Origin: Pseudomonas umsongensis
GTDB taxonomy: Bacteria; Pseudomonadota; Gammaproteobacteria; Pseudomonadales; Pseudomonadaceae
Length of the DNA: 64,000 nucleotides
Assembly (NCBI RefSeq): GCF_002236105.1
Contig: NZ_NIWU01000002.1
Span: 682,001-746,000, forward strand
Reading direction: 5' to 3'
Below, in pieces: positions 53,095 through 61,773 of the stretch; the stretch's first letter is position 1, and each line of letters starts with the position of its first letter. The translations under genes were made by a program, and so were the position numbers. The notes below the pieces were generated by a model that saw nothing but the letters and a program-made list of their open reading frames with translations, was not told the origin of the DNA and did no database searches.

Positions 53095-54114
53095 CTAAAC
53101 TTCCACTGGAACCGCTAGCTTCGGGCTACCCAGCGCATGGGTCTTGGAATCAAAAAACTGCAACTCAACCCCAGTCCCCTCGAACAGCTTCGCGTAATGC
53201 CGCTTCTGGTGCTGGATGAACGCCTTGCTGCGCGGGTAAATCGAGATGGCCACCTTCTTCGGTTTCGCCAGGCGCAAGGCGTGCACGATGTGACTGTCCT
53301 GCTCGCCCAATGCATGCCCGAAAATACACAACCCGCCGCCATGGCCGAGTAACTGCTCGTAGCAGAACGACAGGTAATCGGAACTGCGGATGGTCTTGAG
53401 CTTGTCTGCGCTCGGCCCTTCATTGATGAACAACGGTACATCGTCGAGGGTCTTGATCGTGTTGTTGATGGCGAAATTGCCCAGCAACGTGCCTTCGGTC
53501 GACATCAATTTGCGCGCCGTTCCGTCCTGGTTGCGCACCAGGTGCAGACCGCCGTGCAAGTACAGCAAACGGGTCTTGTCGGTGTCGGTAACGCTCAGGT
53601 CGAAGACAGGTTCTGACCCCTGGAACAGATCGGTGATCGCCTCGGGTTGCTGCTGGATCGCCCAGTAATTGAGCAAGTCGTAGTTAGTGGTGAACACTGT
53701 ACGATAACGGCCCAGTTCCTCACCGATGGTCGCCAGGCTCGAGGCTTCGACCAACCGCCACGGGATGTGGACGGCGTGCACGGTGTTGATCAGCGCTTCC
53801 TTGATCGCGTAGTAACGATTACGCGGTGCGGCAGAGCTGACGGCCAGGGCCTTGTTGACCCGGCTGGTGGTTTTCAAAGCGCTGAGTACCTGTTCGAAGC
53901 TGCGTGTCTGCAGCGCATCGAACACACTCAACTCGGATGGGCTGAGAGGTTTTTCTTCGACGGTGCGGGCGTTTTCGAACAGCGAGTCGTAACCGAAGTC
54001 ATCCCACACCGCACGGCTGGCCCCATTACCCACCAGCAAACCGTCGAACGCAGCGCCGCTGCGCAAGACGTTCCAGTCTTCAAGTTGGGCGTCGACATCC
54101 TGGAAATCGGTCAT
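53095..54114 (-). CDS. DUF4917 SIR2-like protein
   Basis: A 339-residue protein starting MTDFQDVDAQLEDW. SIR2-like marks are GLLVGNGASRAVWDDFGY (about 25-42, Rossmann loop), FTTNYDLLNYW (about 164-174) and LYLHGGLHL (about 207-215), followed by a large helical part and SSDYLSFCYEQLLGHGGGL. SIR2-like domains without deacetylase context often cleave NAD+ and take part in antiphage defence; here the catalytic His is plausible but a partner effector gene is absent. Start at 54126 or 54174 is possible. Confidence 0.75.
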   Translation of the reverse strand: MTDFQDVDAQLEDWNVLRSGAAFDGLLVGNGASRAVWDDFGYDSLFENARTVEEKPLSPSELSVFDALQTRSFEQVLSALKTTSRVNKALAVSSAAPRNRYYAIKEALINTVHAVHIPWRLVEASSLATIGEELGRYRTVFTTNYDLLNYWAIQQQPEAITDLFQGSEPVFDLSVTDTDKTRLLYLHGGLHLVRNQDGTARKLMSTEGTLLGNFAINNTIKTLDDVPLFINEGPSADKLKTIRSSDYLSFCYEQLLGHGGGLCIFGHALGEQDSHIVHALRLAKPKKVAISIYPRSKAFIQHQKRHYAKLFEGTGVELQFFDSKTHALGSPKLAVPVEV

Positions 54115-54431
54115 TGCGGTGTTCATCTCGAAGCAAAAGGTCTGATGGGCGGCGACTTTATCATGGTCGAGCACTGAGCCTGGTCTGCATCACTCAGATC
54201 ATCGCGCCAATCGCGGCAGCCGTCAGTTGATGGACGAATCCGCTCAGCGTCATCGCATAAGCACCGCCGACCGGCGCTGTTGTGGACTTGCCGCAGAAGC
54301 TGCGCACGCTCGACAAGTTCTGACGGTTACTGAATCCTGCAGCGCCTGCAGATAGCAATGCATTCCCCTGTGGGAGCGAGCCTGCTCGCGAAGACTGACT
54401 GGCAATCAACATTGAACGCTCGGTAACAGCT
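54115..54431. other. intergenic region
   Basis: About 317 bp between two minus-strand genes. It holds one isolated REP arm (54370-54393) and otherwise no recognisable ORF, hairpin with T tract or operator. Confidence 0.45.
54370..54393 (+). repeat. single REP sequence, family A
   Basis: One arm GTGGGAGCGAGCCTGCTCGC without an inverted partner within 150 bp; a REP singlet, probably the remnant of a REPIN. Confidence 0.75.
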
Positions 54432-54920
54432 TCAACCCGCAGCCGCCAAAGACTTGGCCGGCATGGCCCCAAACTGAATCAACACCACACCGCCGATCAA
54501 CAACATTGCCCCAGCCAATCGCGGCAAGGTGATTAGCCGCTCCTCCAACCCAAACCACCCAAAGTGGTCCAGCACCAGCGAGGCCACCACTTGCCCCGCC
54601 AACGCCAACGCCATGAATCCCGAAGCGCCAAGCTTGGGCAGCAATACCAGCGCCAGTGAAATAAAACACACGCCAAACGCACCACCGGCCCACATCCACA
54701 GCGGCGCCTTGCCGATGAACGCCATCGACGGCAATGGCAAGCGCATCGCCAGCATGATCGGCAACAGCACCAGGATGCTCACCATCAATGAAGCGAGGGT
54801 CGCCCACAATGGATGACCCAGGCCGCGTCCCAGATTGACATTGATTGCGCTCTGAAACGGCACCACCGCACCGGCGAACGCGGCAAGCAGCAACAGACTC
54901 GCCCAATGCAACGTACTCAT
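54432..54920 (-). CDS. DMT-family transporter, YdcZ/DUF606 type
   Basis: A 162-residue, five-span protein, half the usual EamA size, as in the YdcZ group. It starts MSTLHWASLLLLAAFAGAVV and contains PFQSAINVNLGRGLGHPLWA. The ATG at 54920 has GGAG 7 nt upstream; the first ATG at 54926 is too close to it. It is divergent from the LysR gene, which may control it. Confidence 0.83.
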   Translation of the reverse strand: MSTLHWASLLLLAAFAGAVVPFQSAINVNLGRGLGHPLWATLASLMVSILVLLPIMLAMRLPLPSMAFIGKAPLWMWAGGAFGVCFISLALVLLPKLGASGFMALALAGQVVASLVLDHFGWFGLEERLITLPRLAGAMLLIGGVVLIQFGAMPAKSLAAAG

Positions 54921-54997
54921 TTTCATTCTCCAACAGGTTTTGCTGGACTCTAGAGCATTCGTCGCGCAGATTTAAATTCCGTTTTGCTATCCAGAAC

Positions 54998-55951
54998 ATG
55001 CATCAGATCAATGATCTGCGGCGCATTGATCTCAACCTGCTGGTGATCCTCGACGCCTTGCTCAGCGAGCAACACGTGACCCGTGCGGCCGAGTGCCTGC
55101 ACCTGAGCCAGCCTGCTGTCAGCCATGCCCTGGCACGCTTGCGCGATCTGCTCGGTGATCCGTTGCTGGTGCGCGCTGGCGCAAGCCTGGTGCCGACTCC
55201 ACGAGCGCTGGAGGTGATGGCTCCGCTGGGTGAAGTGTTGGCCCAGGTGCAATCGCTGCTGGCACCGAATGCCTTTGATCCGGCCACGGCCAAACGCACT
55301 TTTCGCCTGGCGATGTCTGACTATGGCGCCGCTATCGTCCTGCCGGAATTGATTCGCACGCTGCGTCGTGAAGCGCCCGGCATCGACCTGCAGATCAGCC
55401 ACGCCAGCCGTGAAGGCATGCTCGAAGGGGTGCTCAACGGTGATATCGATGCTGCCGCCGGGGTGTTTCCGGAAATGCCCAACGAGTTGCGCAGCACGCC
55501 GTTGTTCGAAGAGCACTATGTCTGCCTGCTGGACCGCAACAGCCTGGCTGACGCGAGCGTGCTCGAGCTTCGCACCTATTTGAGCCGCCCCCACGTCTTG
55601 TTGGAAATGCGTGGCAGCGGTACCCCGGAAATCGAGCGCGCCTTGACCCGCCTGCGCGAGCGTCGTCGAGTCGCCGTCAGCCTGCCGCACTGGAGCGTCG
55701 CCCCGCAGTTGATCAGCGGCACCGACCTGATCCTCACCGTCGCCTCTCGTGCCTTGCGCGATATCGACGAGCAGTCATTGATTATCGTGCCGCCGCCGTT
55801 TGATATCCCGTCGTTCACCTTTGTCCTGGCCTGGCACAAACGCCGGGGCAGCGACCAGGCGTTGAATTGGTTGAATGCGCAAATTGAGCGAGCCTCAGCT
55901 GATATAAACTGGCGCCCATTCACCCAAACAGCGCAAAAGGACTTCCCATGA
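54998..55951 (+). CDS. LysR-family transcriptional regulator
   Basis: A 317-residue LTTR: HTH with HVTRAAECLHLSQPAVSHAL (about 25-44) and a substrate-binding domain (about 95-300, FRLAMSDYGAAIVLPEL). The N-terminus LRRIDLNLLVILDALL is typical. The start at 54998 is chosen over a longer frame that covers the DMT promoter. It overlaps the lysE-type gene by four bases and is divergent from the YdcZ-like gene, so it may control either. Confidence 0.87.
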   Translation: MHQINDLRRIDLNLLVILDALLSEQHVTRAAECLHLSQPAVSHALARLRDLLGDPLLVRAGASLVPTPRALEVMAPLGEVLAQVQSLLAPNAFDPATAKRTFRLAMSDYGAAIVLPELIRTLRREAPGIDLQISHASREGMLEGVLNGDIDAAAGVFPEMPNELRSTPLFEEHYVCLLDRNSLADASVLELRTYLSRPHVLLEMRGSGTPEIERALTRLRERRRVAVSLPHWSVAPQLISGTDLILTVASRALRDIDEQSLIIVPPPFDIPSFTFVLAWHKRRGSDQALNWLNAQIERASADINWRPFTQTAQKDFP

Positions 55952-56586
55952 CTCCCTCCCTGCTAATGGCTGTTCTCGCCTCGGGCTTCATCTATGGCAT
56001 CACGCCAGGGCCTGGGGTATTGGCGGTGTTCGGCATCGGCGCCGCCCACGGAAGGCGGGCGGGGGCGGGGTTTCTCTGCGGGCATTTGTTGGGCGACGTG
56101 GTCTGGTGCAGTACCGCATTGATAGCGATTGTCGGTGCGCGGGAAATCGGCAGCACGGCCTTCGATGTACTGGGCGTGCTCAGCGGGCTCTACCTGTTCT
56201 GGCTCGGCTGGCGTGCGGTGCGCGCGCGCCAGCGGGTGGGCGAGGCGCCGCAGGGGCCTGCGCGGCAGCCATTCTGGCACGGCATTCTGTTCGGCCTGAC
56301 CAATCCGAAAGCTTACCCGGTGGCGGTGGCCACCTTCACTGCGCTATTGTCCAGCCGGGCAGAGTTGCTGAGCTGGTCGATGTTGCCGTGGCTGATCGTC
56401 TTGAGCTTCGTCGGCGGCCTGCTGGCCTACGCTATCCTCATCGGCATCGTTGGCGCGCGGCGCGTGCGCACCTTGTATCAACGCCATGAACTGGCTATCA
56501 CCCGGTTATGCGGGCTGATGTTCATCGGTTTCGCCATCAACGCCCTGGCGCATGCACTGCCGGGGCTGGTGACGAACAAGGCGTGA
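55948..56586 (+). CDS. LysE-family amino acid exporter
   Basis: A 212-residue protein with about six spans, starting MTPSLLMAVLASGFIYGITPGPGVLA, where the ITPGP motif is the LysE/RhtB signature. AAAAGGA precedes the ATG by 7 nt. It shares ATGA with the LysR stop. Members export lysine, threonine/homoserine or related compounds; the substrate is not readable. Confidence 0.85.
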   Translation: MTPSLLMAVLASGFIYGITPGPGVLAVFGIGAAHGRRAGAGFLCGHLLGDVVWCSTALIAIVGAREIGSTAFDVLGVLSGLYLFWLGWRAVRARQRVGEAPQGPARQPFWHGILFGLTNPKAYPVAVATFTALLSSRAELLSWSMLPWLIVLSFVGGLLAYAILIGIVGARRVRTLYQRHELAITRLCGLMFIGFAINALAHALPGLVTNKA

Positions 56587-56652
56587 GATTGAAGGGATGC
56601 GTCGGTTGTACCGTCGGCGCTCAGGCGCCTGACCGGTCAGGGAGAGTTTCCA

Positions 56653-58032
56653 ATGGCTGCAATGTCCGGACAAAATCACGGCACCATGACCAGCACAAAC
56701 TCCGCGCCGTTGGCGAGCTACATTGACCTCCTGCTGGACGCCGTTTGCGCGGTCGACAAACAAGGCCGCTTCGTATTTGTCAGCGCGGCGTGCGAGCGCA
56801 TTTTCGGCTATACCCCCGACGAACTGATCGGCCAGCCAATGATCGATCTGGTGCACCCGGCCGATCGCCAGCGCACCCTCGACGCCGCGCGGGAAATCAT
56901 GGGCGGCGAACCCAAGCTGAATTTCGAAAACCGCTACCTGCGCAAGGACGGCCGGGTGGTCAATATCCTGTGGTCGGCGCGTTGGTCGGAGGTCGACCAG
57001 CTGCGCATCGCCGTGGCCCGCGACATTACCGAGCGTAAGCTGGCCGAATCCCGACAAGCGGCGTTGTATGCGATTTCCGAAGCGGCACATGCCGCGGAAG
57101 ACTTGCTGGCGTTGTTCAAGCGTATCCATCTGATCATCGGCGAATGGCTACCGGCGTTGAATTTTTCCGTGGCGCTGTATGACGAGCAGTGTGCGCAGCT
57201 GAACTTTCCCTATCACGTCGACGACCACGAACCGCATCCCGAACAGCCCGGGGCCATCACTGCACGCCTTTGCGCAGAGGTCGTCCACAGCGGCCTGCCG
57301 ATCCTGCTGACGCCGGACCAGAGCGACCTGCCCTTGGAGTTCGAGTCGCTGGTGAGCGGGCAGCATTCGCCGTGCTGGCTGGGTGTACCGCTGAGCTCGC
57401 AAAACGGCACGATTGGTGCCCTGATCGTCAAAAGCAAGCCGGGCGACGAGCGCTACACCGAACAGGACAAGGAGTTGCTGCAATACGTTTGCGCGCAAGT
57501 CGCGACGGCGATCGAGCGCAAGCAATTGCACACGCGCCTGCAGCACATGGCCCAGTACGACCAGTTGACCCAGCTGCCCAACCGCGAACTGCTACGGGAC
57601 CGACTGAAGCTGGCCTTGGCGTCGGCGCTGGAGGAGCGTGGACGCATGGCCCTGTTGTACGTCGATCTTGACCGCTTCAAACAAGTCAACGACACCCACG
57701 GGCACGCGGTCGGCGACATGTTGCTGCAAACCGTGGCCAATCGGCTCAAGGGCTGCGTGCGCGAAACCGACACGGTGGCGCGTATTGGCGGTGACGAATT
57801 CGTGGTGTTGCTGCACAGCATCCACGCCTCCGGGGATGCCGACTGTGTGGCCGGGAAAATTCGCCAGGTACTGTCTGCGCCCATGCGCCTGGACGGACAC
57901 AGCTTGCATATCCAGCCAAGCATCGGCGTCGCCCAATACCCCGAACACGGCACTGAAGAAAAGCAGCTGTTCAGGCACGCCGACGAGGCGATGTACAGCG
58001 CCAAGCGCGAGCAACACCTGCGGCTCGTCTGA
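56653..58032 (+). CDS. PAS-GAF-GGDEF diguanylate cyclase
   Basis: A 459-residue cytoplasmic sensor: PAS domain (about 22-140, FVFVSAACERIFGYTPDEL), GAF domain (about 150-290, WLGVPLSSQNGTIGALIV) and a GGDEF domain (about 300-455, RIGGDEFVVLL). The GGDEF loop is intact and an inhibitory-site RxxD (RETD) lies five residues before it, so active, product-regulated c-di-GMP synthesis is expected. GGGAGAG precedes the ATG. No EAL domain is present. Confidence 0.92.
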   Translation: MAAMSGQNHGTMTSTNSAPLASYIDLLLDAVCAVDKQGRFVFVSAACERIFGYTPDELIGQPMIDLVHPADRQRTLDAAREIMGGEPKLNFENRYLRKDGRVVNILWSARWSEVDQLRIAVARDITERKLAESRQAALYAISEAAHAAEDLLALFKRIHLIIGEWLPALNFSVALYDEQCAQLNFPYHVDDHEPHPEQPGAITARLCAEVVHSGLPILLTPDQSDLPLEFESLVSGQHSPCWLGVPLSSQNGTIGALIVKSKPGDERYTEQDKELLQYVCAQVATAIERKQLHTRLQHMAQYDQLTQLPNRELLRDRLKLALASALEERGRMALLYVDLDRFKQVNDTHGHAVGDMLLQTVANRLKGCVRETDTVARIGGDEFVVLLHSIHASGDADCVAGKIRQVLSAPMRLDGHSLHIQPSIGVAQYPEHGTEEKQLFRHADEAMYSAKREQHLRLV

Positions 58033-58149
58033 CATTATCGCCACCGTTCGTCCTGGCGATTCCAGCTTTTCTAAACCTTTTGATGGATGGAAATTCAGAT
58101 TCTATGCGGGCAATGGCTCGCCGAGATCATCATCAAGAGGTAGAGAATC

Positions 58150-58305
58150 ATGCCTAACTCAAGAAACTCGAGCTCGGGACACGCCAACGATCGAACGAAG
58201 ACGTCTGAAGCCGGTCGTAAAGGTGGGAAAACCACGACCACGACTGTTGATAAAGACTCCACGAAGTCCGAGATGGGCCGCAAACCCGGCCAGAAATCCA
58301 AGTAA
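58150..58305 (+). CDS. small KGG-type stress protein (51 aa)
   Basis: A 51-residue hydrophilic protein starting MPNSRNSSSGHANDRTKTSE with RKGGKTTTTTV and MGRKPGQKSK, a half-repeat pattern like the KGG domain of general stress proteins. It has an AGAGGTAGAG ribosome site. It is unusually rich in Lys, Ser and Thr, and probably intrinsically disordered. It lies 117 bp after the cyclase and 26 bp before a terminator. Confidence 0.7.
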   Translation: MPNSRNSSSGHANDRTKTSEAGRKGGKTTTTTVDKDSTKSEMGRKPGQKSK

Positions 58306-58331
58306 TGGATGCAGGTGGTTCTGATTGAGAA

Positions 58332-58357
58332 GCGGGAGCGAAAGCTCCCGTTTGAAT
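58332..58357 (+). terminator. Rho-independent terminator after the KGG gene
   Basis: Stem GCGGGAGC/GCTCCCGT with a GAAA loop, then a TTTGAATTTTT tract. Confidence 0.65.
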
Positions 58358-58379
58358 TTTTACTGAGGAGGGCGCGACC

Positions 58380-58883
58380 ATGAACCCTATGGCCACCCGA
58401 TTACGCAACTGCGGTCTAGCCGCGTTACTGGGCCTGTGTGCCAACAGTGCCTTCGCCCAGACGCCCACCGAATTCATCAACGATGCGTCGGCCAAAGGCA
58501 TCGCTGACATCGAAGCCAGCCGACTGGCGCACCAGAAGTCCGAATCCAAGGAGGTCAAGGACTACACCATCGTCGTGATCAACGATCGCACGACCGCCAA
58601 CCAGCACCTGGCGAAAATCGCCAAGCAACTGGATCTGCCGGTGGCACCGCGTGAAGAAGTGATGGAAAAAGCCAAGGCGCTGATGCCGCAGGTCATGGAA
58701 GGCGAGACCTTCGACCAGGCCTACGCGGCCAGTCAGGTCAAGACCACCCAGGAAGCCATCGAGCAGCTGGAGCAAACGGCCCAGACCACTGACGTGCCGC
58801 AAATCAAGGCGTTCGCAGAAGAGACCCTGCCAAAGCTGCAGAATCACCTGCAAATGGCCAGGGCCTTGCAAGCCAGTCGCTAA
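58380..58883 (+). CDS. DUF4142 periplasmic protein
   Basis: A 167-residue protein with a signal peptide (about 1-26, ending SAFAQ) and a helical DUF4142 domain (ferritin-like fold): FINDASAKGIADIEASRLAH then VKDYTIVVINDRTTANQHL. GAGGAGGG precedes the ATG. DUF4142 proteins are often found with stress genes; no metal-binding site is confirmed here. A terminator follows at 58894. Confidence 0.87.
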   Translation: MNPMATRLRNCGLAALLGLCANSAFAQTPTEFINDASAKGIADIEASRLAHQKSESKEVKDYTIVVINDRTTANQHLAKIAKQLDLPVAPREEVMEKAKALMPQVMEGETFDQAYAASQVKTTQEAIEQLEQTAQTTDVPQIKAFAEETLPKLQNHLQMARALQASR

Positions 58884-58893
58884 CGCTTCGCGT

Positions 58894-58920
58894 GCGTGGG
58901 TGACTTGCGGTCACCCACGC
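58894..58920. terminator. terminator hairpin between convergent genes
   Basis: GCGTGGGTGAC and complement GTCACCCACGC with a short loop form an 11-bp stem. There is no long T tract, but the position, 8 bp before the converging gene's stop, suggests a shared end. Confidence 0.55.
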
Positions 58921-58928
58921 ACTGTCGA

Positions 58929-59339
58929 TCAGCATTTATTCAGATCCTGCTTGCCTTTCTCCTGGACCACGGTGCCATCAATGGAAATGGTCTGGCCTTC
59001 GCCAAGGCTGCGGTAGTGCTTTCTCAGTGCTTCCAGTTCCTTGAGGTCCAGGGCCTCGAGCCCGAGCATCGCGTTCTGTGCTTCTTTCGTCACTCGCAGC
59101 AACTCATCGACCTTCAGGTGCAGAATGTCCGTGTCGCGGTTCTGCGTGTTCTGGATCAGGAACACCATCAGGAAGGTGATGATGGTAGTCGAGGTGTTGA
59201 TGACCAACTGCCATGTATCGTTGAAACCGAAGATCGGCCCACTGAATCCCCACAGCAAAATCAGGATGATCGCCCCGAGGAATGTCGAAGGGCTGCCGGT
59301 CCACAAAGCAAGTTTCTGTGCGATTTTTGCGAATTTCAT
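58929..59339 (-). CDS. low-affinity iron permease family protein (Fet4-like)
   Basis: A 136-residue protein starting MKFAKIAQKLALWTGSPSTF with two spans (about 19-38 and 50-68), the NTSTTIITFLMVFLIQNTQNRDT motif of the family (about 47-70) and a soluble helical end. Related to the yeast Fet4 iron transporter, but the bacterial members lack experimental support for transport. Confidence 0.82.
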   Translation of the reverse strand: MKFAKIAQKLALWTGSPSTFLGAIILILLWGFSGPIFGFNDTWQLVINTSTTIITFLMVFLIQNTQNRDTDILHLKVDELLRVTKEAQNAMLGLEALDLKELEALRKHYRSLGEGQTISIDGTVVQEKGKQDLNKC

Positions 59340-59410
59340 GGCCGTTTTCCTTATAAGTGGGCGCCTGAATTTCAGACAGTGGCGGCGGGGTGAAAATTCG
59401 GCTTATTTCA

Positions 59411-59490
59411 GATCAAAAGATCGCAGCCTGCGGCAGCTCGTACGGGTTGATCCGATGTAGGAGCTGCCGCAGGCTGCGATCTTTTGATCT
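59411..59490. repeat. REPIN, family B
   Basis: GATCAAAAGATCGCAGCCTG and CAGGCTGCGATCTTTTGATC are inverted around an inner GGCAGCTCGTAC/GTAGGAGCTGCC pair. Located upstream of tam. Confidence 0.8.
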
Positions 59491-59597
59491 TGAAGTTTTG
59501 CCCATTGAAAGGCTCGCATTGGGTTGCTGGCGATGTATGGTTACGATTGAAATTTTTGCCCGTGCCGAAAAAACAAATGCACCGACAGGAGAACGCA

Positions 59598-60368
59598 ATG
59601 AGTTGGTCCGCCAAACAATACGTCACTTTCGAAGATGAACGGACCCGTCCCGCCCGCGACCTGCTGGCCGCCATCCCCTCCGGTGCAGTGCGCTCGGCCA
59701 TCGACATCGGTTGCGGTCCCGGTAACTCGACCGAGTTGCTGGTGGAGCGCTTCGCTGATGCCACAGTGCGGGGGCTGGACAGTTCGACCGACATGATCGA
59801 GGCCGCGCGCAAGCGCCTGCCACAGGTGCGCTTCGATGTCGCTGACATCGACACCTGGAATGACACTGGCCCATTCGATGTGATTTTTGCCAACGCGGTA
59901 CTGCAGTGGGTGCCCGATCACGCAACGTTGCTGCCGGCGCTGGTGAGCAAGCTCGCACCCGGTGGCAGCCTGGCAATCCAGATGCCCGACAACCTCAATC
60001 AACCCTCACACCGCTTGATGCGCGAAGTCGCGGCGGACGGTCCCTGGGCAGGCAAACTTGCTGAAGTCGCCGAACAACGCACGGAAATGGCCGATGCCAG
60101 CGCTTATTACTCGATGCTGAAAGCCTGTTGCACCCGCGTCGATGTCTGGCGCACCACGTACCATCATCCGTTGGCGGGCGGCGCGTCGGGGGTGGTGGAG
60201 TGGTTCAAGGGCAGCGGACTGCGGCCCTTCCTCGAACCGCTGGATGAGACCGAACGCACGCAGTTTCTGCAGCAGTATCAGGCTGCAATTGCACAAACCT
60301 ATCCGGCATTGGCCGATGGTTCGGTGCTGCTGCCATTCCCGCGATTGTTTCTGGTGGCGACGCGCTGA
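59598..60368 (+). CDS. tam: trans-aconitate 2-methyltransferase Tam
   Basis: A 256-residue SAM methyltransferase of Tam length. Motif I DIGCGPGNSTELLVERF lies near residues 37-53, followed by GLDSSTDMIEAARKRLP and NAVLQWVPDH, the Tam family marks. It methylates trans-aconitate, an aconitase inhibitor, at the 2-position. CAGGAG precedes the ATG. Confidence 0.88.
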   Translation: MSWSAKQYVTFEDERTRPARDLLAAIPSGAVRSAIDIGCGPGNSTELLVERFADATVRGLDSSTDMIEAARKRLPQVRFDVADIDTWNDTGPFDVIFANAVLQWVPDHATLLPALVSKLAPGGSLAIQMPDNLNQPSHRLMREVAADGPWAGKLAEVAEQRTEMADASAYYSMLKACCTRVDVWRTTYHHPLAGGASGVVEWFKGSGLRPFLEPLDETERTQFLQQYQAAIAQTYPALADGSVLLPFPRLFLVATR

Positions 60369-60476
60369 TTTATCAATCATCGCTGAACACTTACCAACAT
60401 CATCAGGCGATCCCGCTTTTGGGTCAGTGTCGGTTGCGCGACGACCTCGGCATCTGAGGGGCCCCATTCGTTGACG

Positions 60477-60501
60477 AAAAAACCGGCCGCGCGGGCCGGT
60501 T
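60477..60501 (-). terminator. Rho-independent terminator after hicB
   Basis: On the minus strand AACCGGCC/GGCCGGTT with a 5-nt loop and six T residues, 16 bp after the hicB stop. Confidence 0.8.
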
Positions 60502-60516
60502 GATAGATCGCTGCAA

Positions 60517-60927
60517 TCAGCTTATTTGTTGCAACACCTTGAGTGCTGCCGAAGCCAGGAAGCCCGAACGGCTTTTCTCTTCCGGGTGGTGCAGCACATA
60601 CTCATCAATACGGTTGAGCAGGTAACCAGGCAGCGTGATGTTCAGCTTCTGGGCCTTGCCTAGATACTTGGTAACGTCGATGTCCACTAGTGCCCATGCG
60701 CACCCCGTGTACTTGGGATTGGCTGCGTGCAATGTCACTTTGTTCGCAGGAGGAATGGGTGAACCGCCTTCGGCCAGAATCTCGAAATGGCCTTCAATGG
60801 CTTCTCGGGCCATCGCCATCGCATCATCCAGATCTTCCCCGGCGGAAAAACAGCCGGGAATGTCAGGGACTTCAACGCCCCAGGCGTGCTCCTCATCTCC
60901 CATTGAAATCGCAATCGGGTAAAGCAT
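60517..60927 (-). CDS. hicB: type II antitoxin HicB
   Basis: A 136-residue antitoxin with an N-terminal HicB fold (MLYPIAISMGDEEHAWGVEV, about 1-65, degenerate RNase-H-like) and a C-terminal ribbon-helix-helix (about 95-130, LNITLPGYLLNRIDEYV), which binds the operator. ATG at 60927 is preferred by Shine-Dalgarno spacing; 60933 is an alternative. It neutralises HicA, 35 bp upstream on the same strand. Confidence 0.88.
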   Translation of the reverse strand: MLYPIAISMGDEEHAWGVEVPDIPGCFSAGEDLDDAMAMAREAIEGHFEILAEGGSPIPPANKVTLHAANPKYTGCAWALVDIDVTKYLGKAQKLNITLPGYLLNRIDEYVLHHPEEKSRSGFLASAALKVLQQIS

Positions 60928-60962
60928 TGTCATTGTCCTCCGAGGACTCAGCGCAGCATTAA

Positions 60963-61142
60963 TCAGAGCAACGCCTGTTGCAAAATACTAATGGCCGTTT
61001 TCTTGAGAAGATCTTTCTTCGGGTGAGGGACGGTCACCAGCCCCGGTTTGGTCGGATGCTTGAAGTGATGGTGGCTGCCTCTTATACGTACCAGATACCA
61101 GCCGTCCGCAACGAGTTGGCTAATCAAAAATCGGCTATTCAC
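60963..61142 (-). CDS. hicA: type II toxin HicA (mRNA interferase)
   Basis: A 59-residue dsRBD-like toxin. The GTG at 61142 has a GGGAGGT site 5 nt upstream, while the longer frame is rejected. The family elements are present: LVADGWYLVRIRGSHHHFKHP with the catalytic His in GSHHHF, and PHPKKDLLKKT near the end. HicA cleaves mRNA to slow translation. It precedes hicB, the usual toxin-first order. Confidence 0.88.
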   Translation of the reverse strand: MNSRFLISQLVADGWYLVRIRGSHHHFKHPTKPGLVTVPHPKKDLLKKTAISILQQALL

Positions 61143-61184
61143 AACACCTCCCTGTGGTGTGCTTGTGGTTACTATACCCACTGA

Positions 61185-61516
61185 ATTTTTTTAATCAACA
61201 CTATAACCACCAAAGTCTTCCTGGCTCGGTGGGGCAGCGATAGGAATCGAGTCCAGGAGGGCGATGCGAAAAAGCCTTGGACAACCCGAATGGATGTATT
61301 GCGAAGGTTTTCCTTTAGTCTTTCCAGCAGATGCTCCTTTGCTCTCTGGAAGGTCTTGAAACCGACTTGCTTTAACGAAATTCTTTACTGAGGCAAGAAA
61401 AACGCTAGCGGAACGTCGATCCTATGCGAAAACGCTAATGTAAGCAGAGCGGTTGGGAGCACTGCAGTGGCGACCAGCGGAAATGACAAGCTGGAATCTC
61501 ATCAAATTCCAGACAC
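61185..61516. other. intergenic region upstream of hicA
   Basis: About 330 bp without a supported gene; contains the hicA promoter region at its start and nothing else recognisable. Moderate GC, no REPIN. Confidence 0.45.
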
Positions 61517-61547
61517 AAAAAAACCGGCCCTGAAGGCCGGTTTTTTT
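61517..61547. terminator. bidirectional terminator downstream of tRNA-Gly
   Basis: AAACCGGCC / GGCCGGTTT stem with CTGAA loop and A/T tracts of seven on both sides, 49 bp from the tRNA 3' end on the minus strand. Confidence 0.8.
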
Positions 61548-61595
61548 CTATATCTGCATCCCCCGTCAAAAAACAACGTGAGACAAAAATTCGAT

Positions 61596-61669
61596 TGGAG
61601 CGGGTGAAGGGAATCGAACCCTCGTTATCAGCTTGGGAAGCTGGAGTAATGCCATTATACGACACCCGC
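61596..61669 (-). tRNA. tRNA-Gly (anticodon CCC)
   Basis: A 74-nt minus-strand tRNA: acceptor stem GCGGGTG/CACCCGC, anticodon loop TTCCCAA (anticodon CCC), T-arm with GGTTCGATTCC, and an encoded CCA end. The anticodon stem has one C-A mismatch at its base. The bidirectional terminator at 61517 lies downstream. tRNA genes are common integration sites, but no phage or island genes adjoin it. Confidence 0.94.
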
Positions 61670-61773
61670 TCAGAGCGGTGACTTTGTACCAGATGTGCGC
61701 GTGGAAATGAAGTTTTTCTTTGCGTTTGATGGCTTTAGCTCGGGTGAATGACGTCCACAGACCGTGAGACGGT

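Noticed and set aside
61596..61669. tRNA-Gly as an attachment site of an island
   Set aside because: No integrase, no direct repeat of the tRNA 3' end, and the genes around it are ordinary chromosomal ones. The phage-like cassette lies about 15 kb away.
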